Shown: positions 35,345-43,933, counted from the first letter of the stretch. The stretch: DNA of 64,000 nucleotides from CAWBCI01 sp963787195 (GCA_963787195.1 CAWBCI010000020.1:65731-129730), one strand, 5' to 3'. Notes: generated from the sequence alone by a model not told the origin. Made by a program: numbers and translations.

Positions 35345-36932
35345 AGCCGGGGATCAGCGTCAGTATTCCTCCCACAAGGAAAACACCCATAAACAAAAGC
35401 TGCATAAGGTCGCCGCTGATCTCGGGATAGATGAGATATCCGTATGCTGCGAGTGAGATGATGAGTAATGTGTTTTTCGCAAATGCTGGCAGGAAGTCAA
35501 TGACGAAGAATACAGCTATGACCGCCAGCGGCAGAAGTACGAAAAGCGGATCGAAACCGAGGTAGTCCGTAAAGTATGCCGAAGAGATCAGCAGGCTGGC
35601 ACCGAACAGCCAGACAGGTAGTTCCTTAAACCAGACCATTTCAGTTTCGGCGCTTTCATCCCTTTCAGCATGAAATACTTTTCCTAACCATTTAAACAGG
35701 AAGCTGATTTCAAAAATGCTTCCCAGCAGTATCAGTATGATCCAGCTCCATGCATTACTCTGGGCAAGTAGCATGATCATATGCCATTTGGCGAAGAAAG
35801 AGGGGAAGGGCGGAAGTCCTGCCATGGCGGCTATGAAGACTCCGAAGAAAAAGAAAAGTATGGGTTTACTTCTGAGCATGGCCCATTTGTCTTTATCATC
35901 ACTGTTCACCATGCCCTGCAGCCAGAAAAGTCCGGCCTTGGCGAAGAAGTTGGTGAGCAGGAAGCCTAATATGATGAACCAGAAGCTATTTCCGAAGTAT
36001 CCTGCCATAGGCACTACTGCCAGCATAAGTCCGCCCTGGGCCACAGAAGAGTAACCCAGCATGCGCCTTACATTTTCCTGACGTGTTGCAAGGTAGTTAG
36101 AAGCCGCGAAGGTGATCAGCCCGACGAGACCAATCACAGGTTGCCAGCTTTCCGGAACCAGAGGCATGATCTTATAGATAGCGAAAAGTACCGCAGGGGC
36201 TGTTGCCACAGAAAGTGCGGCCCCGACAGCAGGATGAGCTGATTGATACATGTCCAGCGCCCATCCGTTGGCTGGGAAAGGCTTGCTTTCGAGAAGCAGG
36301 GCGGTTATGACCAGGAAAACCGCTACCGTGCCCCCTTTGATGGCCGCCAGGTTTCCCATGAAATCGATGTTGAGGTTACTGATATAGGAATAAGCGAAGA
36401 TGATACCCAGCAGCAATAAACCTGAGATCACCGAAGAGGCCATCAGATACTTGAATCCGGCCGAGATAGAATTTCTGTCCTGTATCAGTATCATCAGCCC
36501 TGCTGTGGCTATGGAGGTGATCTCCATAAAGACGAAGAGGTTGAACAGGTCGCGGGTCATCACTACCACATTCAAACCTAATATGAATACGATGAAGATT
36601 GACAGGATATGCTTTCCTGATTTCTTCAATACATCAAACAAATAAATTACTGATACAAGACCGAAAAGGTTTATCATAGTAGTCAGCACGGCCTCTTCCA
36701 GTCCCATGCGCAGGTTAATGGCGAAGGGAGGCTTGAAGCCGGCGGTGTACACATCCGTAGGTTGCAGTGATCCGGTCAGTAGGCCTGTCAGCCAGGAGCC
36801 GGAGATAAAGGTCATGGCGCCTATGGCTATCAGCAATATATAGACCATGGCGTTTTGCTGGCGTTTGGTTCCCATTCCGAGCAGGAAGGCCGTGATCAGT
36901 GCGACGGAGACTATATGAACAGGACTTACCAT
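35256..36932 (-). CDS. mbxH: MrpD/NuoN-like antiporter subunit (MbxH)
   Basis: The frame encodes ~500 residues of MrpD/NuoN-type sequence (LRMGLEEAVLTTMINLFG, RDLFNLFVFMEITSIATAG with the conserved Glu, SKPFPANGWALDMYQSAHPAVGA with the Lys and His, RQENVRRMLGYSSVAQ). It then runs on through three more helices that belong to the N terminus of the next subunit, and ends in an unlikely basic tail. No stop or start between the two is seen, so either MbxH and MbxH' are naturally fused and broken by one base, or separate genes have been merged by indels. Confidence 0.85.
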   Translation of the reverse strand: MVSPVHIVSVALITAFLLGMGTKRQQNAMVYILLIAIGAMTFISGSWLTGLLTGSLQPTDVYTAGFKPPFAINLRMGLEEAVLTTMINLFGLVSVIYLFDVLKKSGKHILSIFIVFILGLNVVVMTRDLFNLFVFMEITSIATAGLMILIQDRNSISAGFKYLMASSVISGLLLLGIIFAYSYISNLNIDFMGNLAAIKGGTVAVFLVITALLLESKPFPANGWALDMYQSAHPAVGAALSVATAPAVLFAIYKIMPLVPESWQPVIGLVGLITFAASNYLATRQENVRRMLGYSSVAQGGLMLAVVPMAGYFGNSFWFIILGFLLTNFFAKAGLFWLQGMVNSDDKDKWAMLRSKPILFFFFGVFIAAMAGLPPFPSFFAKWHMIMLLAQSNAWSWIILILLGSIFEISFLFKWLGKVFHAERDESAETEMVWFKELPVWLFGASLLISSAYFTDYLGFDPLFVLLPLAVIAVFFVIDFLPAFAKNTLLIISLAAYGYLIYPEISGDLMQLLFMGVFLVGGILTLIPGFVQKGYKGRFLSLCRHDNLRSDNAREAGR

Positions 36933-37297
36933 TTTGTTTCTTTAAAATCGTTAATATCCAGTGATTGACGGCTCTTGAACATTTTCAGCGCATAGGTGAG
37001 CATCACCCCGGTAACCCCGACGCCGATGACGATGGAGGTCAGTACCAGGGCCTGCGGTATGGGGTCCACAAATTTCTCCGAGAGATGGTGTATACCCGTA
37101 GTGCTGTCGATGATAGGGGCCACGCGGCCTTTCATGTATGACAGGGCCACGATCACCAGGTTGAGGCCCCCGTCGAAGAGGGTGAAGGCCACGATGATGC
37201 GCAGTATGTTCTTGCTGGTAAGGGCCCCGTAAAGACCTATGAGCATTAGCAGGAAACCCGTAGCAAGACCGATATTCTGAAGACTTAGATATTCCAT
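36926..37297 (-). CDS. mbxG: MrpC/NuoK-like subunit (MbxG)
   Basis: The 123-residue protein has three membrane helices and the NuoK/MrpC pattern FLLMLIGLYGALTSKNILRIIVAFTLFDGGLNLVIV and DPIPQALVLTSIVIGVGVTGVML, the latter strongly conserved in MrpC. Its ATG overlaps the TAA of the preceding MrpB frame (TAATGG), and its stop overlaps the MbxH start by 7 bp. It is part of the cation-translocating arm. Confidence 0.9.
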   Translation of the reverse strand: MEYLSLQNIGLATGFLLMLIGLYGALTSKNILRIIVAFTLFDGGLNLVIVALSYMKGRVAPIIDSTTGIHHLSEKFVDPIPQALVLTSIVIGVGVTGVMLTYALKMFKSRQSLDINDFKETKW

Positions 37298-37996
37298 TAT
37301 GCTTCGTTTTGAACTTCTTTAAGATGATGCAGTATATTCGACAGTTCAGCCCCGACTTTCAGCCCGATAAAACTGTAAATGATGGGTATGACGCCGGCGC
37401 TGAAAAGTTTACCCAGATCTCCCAGGGGCAGTATGTGGTTATTCAGGAAACCCAGACCTAGCAAGGCCCCTAAAATGCCTATAATGACATAGCTGGTACC
37501 CGAGACGCTCTCGATAGCATTCAGCAGTCCGTGGCGGAAGTCACGCTCGCGGGTTGGCCATCAGCAGCAGCAGGAATCCCGTGGCTATGATGGCGCCACC
37601 CTGGAAACCCCCTCCGGGGGTGAGGTGCCCATTGGCAAAGACATAAACCCCAAATAGTACGATCAATGGGAAGAGCAGCTTCTGCGCCGTAGTTAGTATC
37701 ACCGAAGCCGGCCTGGGGTGATGTTCCTTATTAGGTTCATGCCCGGTCTTCAGGAACATTGCGATGAGCGATGCGGCCACGAAGAGTATGGTGACTTCCC
37801 CCAGTGTGTCGAAACCGCGGTAAGTGACTACCACGGCAGTCACCACGTTGGCGGCCCCCACTTCAGTTGGGGTATTGTCGGCGTAATAGGCCGGCAGTTC
37901 GGGAAGCTGTTTGTTCTCCTGGTGGGTGAACAGGTAGCTCCCCAGCAGCAGTCCGAAAGCCGCCAGTATAGCGATGATGAACATATTCTTATACAT
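37297..37996 (-). CDS. mbxF: MbhE/MrpB-like subunit (MbxF), frame broken near 37550
   Basis: The first frame (37541-37996) reads a MbhE-type stretch (PTEVGAANVVTAVVVTYRGFDTLGEVTILFVAA) and the start of MrpB (LFPLIVLFGVYVFANGHLTPGGGFQGGAIIATGFLLLL), stopping after MANPRA. The next frame continues ERDFRHGLLNAIESVSG...YSFIGLKVGAELSNILHH to a TAA at 37297, exactly the rest of MrpB. One extra base at 37546-37560 explains the break. The upstream frame has a stop before any usable start, so two separate genes are unlikely. This subunit couples Na+/H+ exchange in the Mrp module. Confidence 0.85.
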
Positions 37997-38264
37997 CTGA
38001 CCTCCTGATTTTATTCAGTACATAAAAGAAGATGATAGTGGTGAGCCCGCTACCGATTGCTGCTTCAGTCATGGCCACGTCGGGTGCGGCCAGCAGCAGA
38101 TACAGTATAGATGCGATAAGGCTCACGATGCCCGAAGCCAGAACGGCAGCCCTTACCCTTTTGGCTGTCAGGGCCGCGATAGCCATGCCCACCATGACCA
38201 GCCCCAGTACGATTGCTAAGATTATTCCTACCATATTACTTTTCCTCCTTGTTTTCTTCGGCAT
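37989..38264 (-). CDS. mbxD: MbhD-like subunit (MrpA C-terminal domain, MbxD)
   Basis: The 91-residue protein has three short helices and the DUF4040/MbhD motif RAAVLASGIVSLIASILYLLLAAPDVAMTEAAIGSGLTTIIFFYVLNKIRR, found in the MrpA C-terminal part and in MbhD. It overlaps the mrpG-like gene upstream by 29 bp and the next gene by 8 bp. Confidence 0.88.
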   Translation of the reverse strand: MPKKTRRKSNMVGIILAIVLGLVMVGMAIAALTAKRVRAAVLASGIVSLIASILYLLLAAPDVAMTEAAIGSGLTTIIFFYVLNKIRRSDV

Positions 38265-38583
38265 TAGCCTCCTGCAGTTTGTCGATGACCGTCTTGTCCG
38301 ACAGTGGGATGCCTATATGATGCGCCGCCCTGGCCAGGGTATGCGACGATACCGGGTTGGTCATCATCACGAAGGATATCAGTATGAAAGCCTTGCCGGC
38401 CCAGGCCGGGTTGATGATGGCCAGGCCTGCTATCGACAGTATGGTCCCCAGGGTGCTGGCCTTGGTGCCGGTTTGCAGGCGGTTGTAAAGGTCGGGCATG
38501 CGCACTATGCCCAGGGCCCCCAGGAAAATGAAGATGGCCCCTATCAGGGTCACTATGCTTCCGATTAACATTCGTATTTCCAT
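38236..38583 (-). CDS. mbxC: MrpG/MbxC-like subunit
   Basis: The 115-residue protein shows the MrpG pattern: IGSIVTLIGAIFIFLGALGIVRMPDLYNRLQTGTKASTLGTILSIAG, then a membrane helix and a charged C-terminal tail. It follows mrpF by one base. It belongs to the Mrp half of the complex. Confidence 0.9.
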   Translation of the reverse strand: MEIRMLIGSIVTLIGAIFIFLGALGIVRMPDLYNRLQTGTKASTLGTILSIAGLAIINPAWAGKAFILISFVMMTNPVSSHTLARAAHHIGIPLSDKTVIDKLQEANAEENKEEK

Positions 38584-38584
38584 A

Positions 38585-38845
38585 TTACAGTCCTTTCTCC
38601 AGGAAACGGGCTATGACGATCACCCCGGTGAAGCTCAGAAGGCCATACACCAGCGCGACGTCGAGATAAATAATCCGGTTGTTGAAAAAAGCGATCAGCG
38701 CAATCAGCGCGATCGAGGTTACCGTCATCACATCAAAGGACATGATGCGGTCGGCCGAACTTGGGCCTTTCACAAAGCGCCAGAGGGCCGTAAGCATTCC
38801 CATCAGTATGAGTCCGCCTGCTATATAAAGAATGATCTCAACCAT
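38585..38845 (-). CDS. mbxB: MrpF/MbxB-like subunit
   Basis: The 86-residue protein has three helices and the MrpF signature FVKGPSSADRIMSFDVMTVTSIALIALIAF, then LDVALVYGLLSFTGVIVIARF. It overlaps the mrpE-like gene by 8 bp and leads the typical E-F-G order. Confidence 0.9.
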   Translation of the reverse strand: MVEIILYIAGGLILMGMLTALWRFVKGPSSADRIMSFDVMTVTSIALIALIAFFNNRIIYLDVALVYGLLSFTGVIVIARFLEKGL

Positions 38846-39332
38846 ACATTACCTCCAGGTATTTTTCAAATTTCGAAACGATAGAACGGGTTGCCTCCTC
38901 AATGTCGGTGCTGCTCACGTCTATCCAGTGAATGAACATGCGGTCATCACGGATATCCACGGTAAGGGTACCGGGTGTGAGGGTGATAGCGTTGGCCAGG
39001 AGCATTTTGCCGATGTTGGATTTAAGTTGCGTCTTTACCTCTACTATGCCCGGATTGATGGGCAGGGCAGGATTCAGCACCCGCAGGGCCACGTCGATAT
39101 TGGATTTCAATAGCTCCCACCAGAACACTCCCACGAAAGCGATGGCGTAAGCGAAGCTCTTCGGCGTGAGGCGCACGTTCTGCAGTACCGTGCATGAGCT
39201 GCAGAGCAGCAGCCCGATCAGCAGGGAGATGATGGCCCCCGTGATGAGCACATCCGCATCCACAGACCAGTTCAGGGCCAGCCAGGTGAGGTAGGACAAC
39301 ACGAAGATCAGTGTTACATTTTTCAGGTTCAT
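38838..39332 (-). CDS. mbxA: MrpE/MbxA-like subunit, first gene of the Mbx operon
   Basis: The 164-residue protein has two N-terminal helices and the MrpE soluble part: YAIAFVGVFWWELLKSNIDVALRVLNPALPINPGIVEV, NAITLTPGTLTVDI and IHWIDVS. It starts 17-23 bases after the expected transcript start of the promoter at 39355-39362, and thus opens the 13-gene operon that runs to the GltD fusion. Confidence 0.92.
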   Translation of the reverse strand: MNLKNVTLIFVLSYLTWLALNWSVDADVLITGAIISLLIGLLLCSSCTVLQNVRLTPKSFAYAIAFVGVFWWELLKSNIDVALRVLNPALPINPGIVEVKTQLKSNIGKMLLANAITLTPGTLTVDIRDDRMFIHWIDVSSTDIEEATRSIVSKFEKYLEVMYG

Positions 39333-39354
39333 GCCTTGAATATTAAATTCATGA

Positions 39355-39362
39355 CAAAATTA
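39355..39362 (-). promoter_or_regulatory. Candidate -7 box of the Mbx operon
   Basis: TAATTTTG on the minus strand fits TAnnTTTG and lies 23 bases before the mrpE-like ATG. A TTTCAG stands at about the -33 position. The divergent regulator gene has the identical -7 box at 39763-39770. Confidence 0.45.
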
Positions 39363-39524
39363 TATACACTGAACCTGAAATCGGAGCCATGGCTATAGAG
39401 ATGGGTTTACTCCGGAATGAAAGTATGTGGAATTAAAAATAGACGTAGCGCAATAAAAAAGTTGACGTGACCTCAGCCCCCCCCTCCTCATCCCGGCTAA
39501 AGCGGAATGTCGAGCAGTATTCTC

Positions 39525-39548
39525 AACCGACGGGTTAACCCGTCGGTT
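39525..39548. promoter_or_regulatory. Perfect 24-bp palindrome in the mbx/regulator intergenic region
   Basis: Two perfect 12-base arms (AACCGACGGGTT and its complement) lie about midway between the divergent mbx and Fnr-like genes. A half-like CCGTCGGTT recurs at about 39567. It could be an operator, but the palindrome is ~190 bp from either promoter box, and many REP-like hairpins exist in this genome, so a repeat is equally possible. Confidence 0.5.
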
Positions 39549-39660
39549 ATGATTTCGAATTCCCGTCGGTTCTGATAAAGATACAGGTTAGTTTCCTGTG
39601 AGATGGTCCGTCAATAGCCGGACAGATCCACTCCGATTTTTTATGAACTATTTATAGCCC

Positions 39661-39686
39661 GTCATCCCGGCGCAGGCCGGAATCTG
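39661..39686. repeat. Copy of the GTCATCCCGGCGCAGG repeat
   Basis: The sequence GTCATCCCGGCGCAGGCCGG followed by AATCTG matches the flanks of the composite element at 27684-27834 with only a few changes. It is a solitary copy without the central hairpin. Confidence 0.8.
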
Positions 39687-39762
39687 TAAGCGATGTGCAG
39701 TTCCCCTTTTTTATGCAATGCAATTACCTTATTAAATATGTCCCCACCTTACCAAAATGAAC

Positions 39763-39770
39763 TAATTTTG
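39763..39770 (+). promoter_or_regulatory. Candidate -7 box of the Fnr-like regulator gene
   Basis: TAATTTTG fits the Bacteroidota TAnnTTTG consensus and lies 28 bases before the ATG at 39799. A TATG 22-23 bases upstream is a weak -33. The box is identical to that of the divergent mbx operon. Confidence 0.4.
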
Positions 39771-39798
39771 TACCCTGAATTTGAATGAAAGATTAACG

Positions 39799-40488
39799 AT
39801 GTTTGATAATAAGAAAAGTTGCCCTATATGCGAAGCCAAGGCGGGATGTTTCCGCAAGCTCAGTCCATTGGAGCTTGAGGTAGCTGACTCCAGGCGGGTG
39901 GAACTGCGTTACCGCAAGGGCGAGAACATTGCAAAGCAGGGATCCTTTGTTACCCATATCCTCTATCTGCAGAAGGGACTGGTGAAGCTGTATATGGAAG
40001 TGGAAGGGGACAATGATATGATACTGAATATATTCACCAAAGGCGGCATGATAGGTCTGCCCAACCTGTTCACCAACGCCCCCTTGCAGTATTCGGTGTC
40101 GGCCATAGAAGATTCGGTCATATGCGCCATCGACAAGAAAGTGATGGAAGACCTGGTGAAGAACAACGGCGACTTTGCCCAAAGCATAGTCGAGAGCATT
40201 AACCAATGCACCTTATATCATTACAGGAGACTTATCACCGCCTCCCAGAAGCAGCTTAACGGCCGCATGGCCGACGCCCTGCTACACCTTTCCGACGATG
40301 TTTACCACAGTGAAGATTTCAGCATGGCCCTATCTCGCAAGGAGCTGGCCGAATTAGCCGGAATGAGTATGATGAGCGCCGTAAGGGTCATAAAGGACCT
40401 GGAACAAAACGGCATCATAGCTGAAAGTAACGGCAGAATTTTGATTTCTGATCGGAATAAGCTGGAGCAGATCAGTCGGTATGGGTGA
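39799..40488 (+). CDS. Crp/Fnr-family regulator with Fnr-like iron-sulphur Cys set
   Basis: I chose the ATG at 39799; an in-frame TTG 18 bases upstream is unlikely. The protein has C8-x2-C11-x5-C17 at the N terminus and a distal Cys109 (DSVICAID), the same arrangement as the four cluster ligands of E. coli FNR. So it probably senses oxygen or NO through a [4Fe-4S] cluster. The cyclic-nucleotide-like barrel and dimer helix follow, then an HTH (LSRKELAELAGMSMMSAVRVIKDLE) whose recognition helix reads M-x2-VR, not the E-x2-SR of FNR, so its DNA site should differ. It is divergent from the mbx operon and is the natural candidate to control it. Confidence 0.85.
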   Translation: MFDNKKSCPICEAKAGCFRKLSPLELEVADSRRVELRYRKGENIAKQGSFVTHILYLQKGLVKLYMEVEGDNDMILNIFTKGGMIGLPNLFTNAPLQYSVSAIEDSVICAIDKKVMEDLVKNNGDFAQSIVESINQCTLYHYRRLITASQKQLNGRMADALLHLSDDVYHSEDFSMALSRKELAELAGMSMMSAVRVIKDLEQNGIIAESNGRILISDRNKLEQISRYG

Positions 40489-40888
40489 TTCCTTGTTTGA
40501 TTTCTCTAAGTTAAAGTAGATTCTGAGTTTGTGATTAAATGTTATTTTTTCATATTAATACCATCCGCCAAGAAGCGGCAATAATGAGAAATATCACGGG
40601 TTGTCTTATATGCCATCTTACACTACTGTCCATTTAAATTAATCATAGATTCTGTAGGCCGAAATATTGATAAATTCCCCACATTAACATGCTTTTGTAT
40701 CATATCAGTTATTTGCTGGTGTTTCGTGCATTATTGAATTTATAAAATTTCTTATCATTTTAATTCCTTGTTTTAGGCTGATTCAAATCTTCCCGCTTAA
40801 AAAATTGCTCTCAAGATATATCTTTCTAAAGTAATAAAGAATCAATATGTTAATAAATATTATTGGTAATCAGCATTGTGATGTAAAA
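40489..40888. other. Non-coding stretch, nothing recognised
   Basis: About 400 AT-rich bases follow the regulator gene. I see no gene, tRNA or strong hairpin. Confidence 0.6.
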
Positions 40889-41101
40889 TTATCTCACTGC
40901 TATTGCAATAAAATTCTCATTATAATTGCCTAATGTTTCACTAAAGTTCCAAGTCAAAGTATCATGGTTAATTTCCAAAATTTTTCCTTCACCCTCAACA
41001 AGCCATTCATAATTTGGATTCTGACTAGGTATATCTATTTTATTAGATAATACTATTCCATAGCATGAAGTGTCAAATCCAAATGCGCCAAAATTTTTCA
41101 T
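40889..41101 (-). CDS. Small hypothetical protein
   Basis: A 70-residue frame (MKNFGAFGFDTSCYGIVLSNK...ENFIAIAVR) starts 23 bp after the stop of the lipoprotein gene upstream. It has no signal peptide or membrane segment and no family I recognise. The C-terminal 'NYNENFIAIAVR' looks like an end strand of a beta domain. It may be a small gene cotranscribed with the lipoprotein or a remnant of a larger one. Confidence 0.4.
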   Translation of the reverse strand: MKNFGAFGFDTSCYGIVLSNKIDIPSQNPNYEWLVEGEGKILEINHDTLTWNFSETLGNYNENFIAIAVR

Positions 41102-41124
41102 AATTTGGTTTTATTAAAAGATAT

Positions 41125-42342
41125 TTAGTTTAAACTAAAATATGTATCGCTTAAGTCACTTGAATAATTTACTCGAACTTCAACTGAATAATCATTTCCA
41201 GGAGCTAAATTTGTTGGGATATCCCAATCCCATTCATGATCACCATTGTTACTCTGAACGATGATATGGAGATTTTTCACATAAATTGCATTTTTATACA
41301 AATTAATATCGCAGTTACCTAAGAATTTTTGATGCCATTTAATCTTTTGAGTTGTTCCTCTTAACCAATTTTCACCTCCATTAGGTGAAATTACTGTTAC
41401 ATCAGGTACATTGGGTCCGATCCAAAAAGGACTATCACTATAATCAAAAGTACTTTCATTATTCGCGTCCCAGACAAATATTCTATAACTTGGAGGTGGG
41501 TCAAGACTTGAAGGAATTGTCCAAATGAATGACCCATCATTTTCGGTGTTTTCAGTTAGAGTCAAGTAATAGATGTCATTTTTCGTAATGGTAATCATAA
41601 TATTATCATTAATTGTACCATCACTTGACCATGTAATTTCATGTGACTCACCCCAATACCATGATTCGCTACCATTCGGGGATAGTACTTGAATCCAAGA
41701 AATGTTGGTAGGCTTTTTTATGGTAAAATAATCATTGCTAAAATCAAAATAATTTTCACTAGTGAAATCTTCGATTTTAACTTTATATTTATTCGAATTT
41801 TCAAATGTGCTAGGCACTTGGAATATATAAGAACCAGAGTTTTGGACATTAAATATCCAGAAAATAGGCTCTGTTTCTCTGAAGATTCCTATGTCAACTT
41901 TATCGCTAATATTAGTTGATTGCCATGATATATCATAGTAATGTCCAATTTCCCAAATCTCTCCACCATTGGGGTTAGTGATATTTATTGATTTTTCAGG
42001 TACTACACTAAATTGTCTAGATTTAATATTAGACTTTAATCCTTTTTTATCAATGGCAAAAATGTAAAAATAGTGTTGACCTTCAGTTACGTTGTTGAAG
42101 TACCAATCACTCCGATTAACAAATGTTACTGGTGGATTCTTATCGAGATCTATATAATACCCATTAATATCCGCATCAGCATCATACCCTTCCCATTCGA
42201 AATGTACATCAGTATAATTAATAGTTCCTACTGGACCTGATAATATATCTACTGTCGGTGGGGAGGGATTACTTTCTTTATTACAATTACAAAAAAAACA
42301 AATAGAAACCAAAATTTGGATAATAATATAATATTTTTTCAT
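41125..42342 (-). CDS. Lipoprotein with three Kre9/KNH-like repeat domains
   Basis: The 405-residue protein has a lipoprotein signal with the lipobox Cys at about residue 20 (CNCNKES). A fibronectin-like domain (residues ~30-115) is followed by three repeats beginning NPNGGEIWEIGHYYDISW, SPNGSESWYWGESHEITW and SPNGGENWLRGTTQKIKW, the pattern of the Ser-Thr-rich Kre9/KNH-like domain. These are surface adhesive or structural modules of unknown ligand. The strongly AT-rich codon use differs from the neighbouring operon, hinting at recent acquisition. Confidence 0.7.
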   Translation of the reverse strand: MKKYYIIIQILVSICFFCNCNKESNPSPPTVDILSGPVGTINYTDVHFEWEGYDADADINGYYIDLDKNPPVTFVNRSDWYFNNVTEGQHYFYIFAIDKKGLKSNIKSRQFSVVPEKSINITNPNGGEIWEIGHYYDISWQSTNISDKVDIGIFRETEPIFWIFNVQNSGSYIFQVPSTFENSNKYKVKIEDFTSENYFDFSNDYFTIKKPTNISWIQVLSPNGSESWYWGESHEITWSSDGTINDNIMITITKNDIYYLTLTENTENDGSFIWTIPSSLDPPPSYRIFVWDANNESTFDYSDSPFWIGPNVPDVTVISPNGGENWLRGTTQKIKWHQKFLGNCDINLYKNAIYVKNLHIIVQSNNGDHEWDWDIPTNLAPGNDYSVEVRVNYSSDLSDTYFSLN

Positions 42343-42711
42343 GCTAAATAGTTTTGAAAATAATTGTTATTCAGTCCTGTAAATAGTATTTATAAAACTA
42401 TTGTTTGAATCTTTCATTATTATAAATTTACGTGGCTTAATACATCGAGTTCCGATACTTTTCTATCAATTGTTCATATTCTGTTGTTTTATTCAATATC
42501 TCTTAAAGTAAAAACTTATGTAGATGCACTTTCTTAATTATAAAGTTACCTATTTTGGGTTTTATCATCCTATTATTTCAACCCGCAACCGCAAAAATAA
42601 ACCAGCATTCTAGAAATGTAAAACTCTTCATTCTTGTCTATTTATTGCACGAAATTTCCGAATTAAAAATCTAATATCCAAGAAAAAAGAGAAACATTTC
42701 AGATTTACGAA
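42343..42711. other. Non-coding AT-rich stretch
   Basis: About 370 bases upstream of the lipoprotein gene, rich in A and T. It presumably holds its promoter, but I see no convincing box, gene or RNA. Confidence 0.5.
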
Positions 42712-43119
42712 TCAGAAATTATCCTCATTCCTCAAAAGATTCCTTAGGGTATCCACCTGGAACATCAGGACATTGCCGGGAATGGTTTCGTGGAAGATCT
42801 TATTGATGATTTTGCGGTCTACCTGGTTAAAGCCGTATATTTCCACGCATAGGGAATCGAACAGGTCTTCGTGCTGCCGGTATTTATCGTCCTGCAGGTC
42901 GTCGAGGAAGAAGGGCAGGGGGTGGCCATTGCAGGTAAATTCCAGTCTTTCAAAAGCATAGGCGGCAAGGGGCGCGGGAAAGGCGGTTCTGGCTAAACCC
43001 GCCGGGGAGATGCCGATGTTGCGGGAACCCATACCGGTTTCACCGGTATAAGCGCTATCCGCCGGGTTATACACAACATATACATCGCCGGTAAAACCGG
43101 GATGCAGATCAAAGTTCAA
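42712..43119 (-). CDS. Hypothetical protein, perhaps DUF6843-like, probably truncated
   Basis: The 135-residue frame starts MNFDLHPGFTGDVYVVYNPADSAYTGETGMGSRNIGISPAGLART, resembling secreted DUF6843-type sequences (Y-x-G-x-V, then an IP-like segment); the match is from memory. There is no signal peptide, and upstream DNA is a heptameric repeat, so the 5' part may have been lost. The later part is charged and helical. I do not assign a function. Confidence 0.45.
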   Translation of the reverse strand: MNFDLHPGFTGDVYVVYNPADSAYTGETGMGSRNIGISPAGLARTAFPAPLAAYAFERLEFTCNGHPLPFFLDDLQDDKYRQHEDLFDSLCVEIYGFNQVDRKIINKIFHETIPGNVLMFQVDTLRNLLRNEDNF

Positions 43120-43156
43120 AATTCAAAGTGATGAGTTGAAGTTAAAAAGTTATAAA
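43108..43156. repeat. Heptameric repeat, TTCAAAG type
   Basis: Degenerate 7-bp units (ATCAAAG, TTCAAAA, TTCAAAG, TGATGAG, TTGAAGT, TAAAAAG, TTATAAA) overlap the start of the truncated hypothetical gene. They follow the same order as the units at 28052 and in the type IX sorting domains. Confidence 0.8.
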
Positions 43157-43180
43157 GTTGCAACTGGAAAGGCTTTTATG

Positions 43181-43229
43181 TTCTATGTAATATGTGGTAT
43201 GTTCTATGTTCTATGTACTATGTACTATA
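43181..43229. repeat. Heptameric repeat, TTCTATG type
   Basis: Seven consecutive 7-bp units: TTCTATG, TAATATG, TGGTATG, TTCTATG, TTCTATG, TACTATG, TACTATA. The sequence differs from the CAAAG-type heptads but the period is the same. The next ~250 bases to the transposase gene hold no gene I recognise. Confidence 0.85.
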
Positions 43230-43480
43230 TATAAAAACAGACAATTACAAACAAAATAGTTCATACTACATACCACATAATAAATAGTACATTTTGCAGA
43301 TTTGCTGCGAGTTCCACCAGATACCTCCCTGCGGTCGGAATGCTCTTTTACACCTCACCCCACAGATCTCACAATAAAAATTAATCCCGTAGAAACTGAA
43401 AAAAAATTCCCTTTCCGACAGGTATAAAAATCCATGAAATGGATTAACCGGAAAGTCCAATCAAATAATACCCATTAAAC

Positions 43481-43933
43481 ATGGCTTCACATTTTAATTC
43501 CGTCCACATCCATTTTGTGTTCAGCACCCTGAACAGGCAGAAACTCATCGCACCTGAAATCAGGGAAAGCCTATGGGCCTACATGGCCGGCATAGCATCA
43601 AATAACAATATGAAAGCCCTGGTAATTGGAGGCGTCAGCGACCATGTCCACATGTTGATTTCCATGCCAACGACTATTACCATCGCAAAAGCCATACAAT
43701 TAATCAAGGGTAATTCATCAAAATGGATCCATGAAGAATATAAGGACATAAGCAGGTTTGCCTGGCAGGTGGGATACGCATCCATCAGCGTAAGCCCCGG
43801 CCGGGTTGAAAGGACCGTCCGTTATATCCGCAACCAGGAATCGCATCATCGTGAAATGACCTTCAGGGAAGAATACCTGAAATTCATCAAAGAGGCCGGC
43901 CTTTCATACGATGAACGGTTCATCTGGGGTTGA
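43481..43933 (+). CDS. REP-associated tyrosine transposase (second RAYT)
   Basis: The 150-residue protein is a Y1 HUH transposase with the metal motif DHVHMLIS and catalytic Tyr in RYIRNQESHH, ending EEYLKFIKEAGLSYDERFIWG. It is only distantly similar to the transposase at 11732 and belongs to another RAYT lineage. It is intact. Short hairpins 10-450 bases downstream (43944-44383) are likely its substrates. No long inverted repeats enclose it. Confidence 0.93.
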   Translation: MASHFNSVHIHFVFSTLNRQKLIAPEIRESLWAYMAGIASNNNMKALVIGGVSDHVHMLISMPTTITIAKAIQLIKGNSSKWIHEEYKDISRFAWQVGYASISVSPGRVERTVRYIRNQESHHREMTFREEYLKFIKEAGLSYDERFIWG

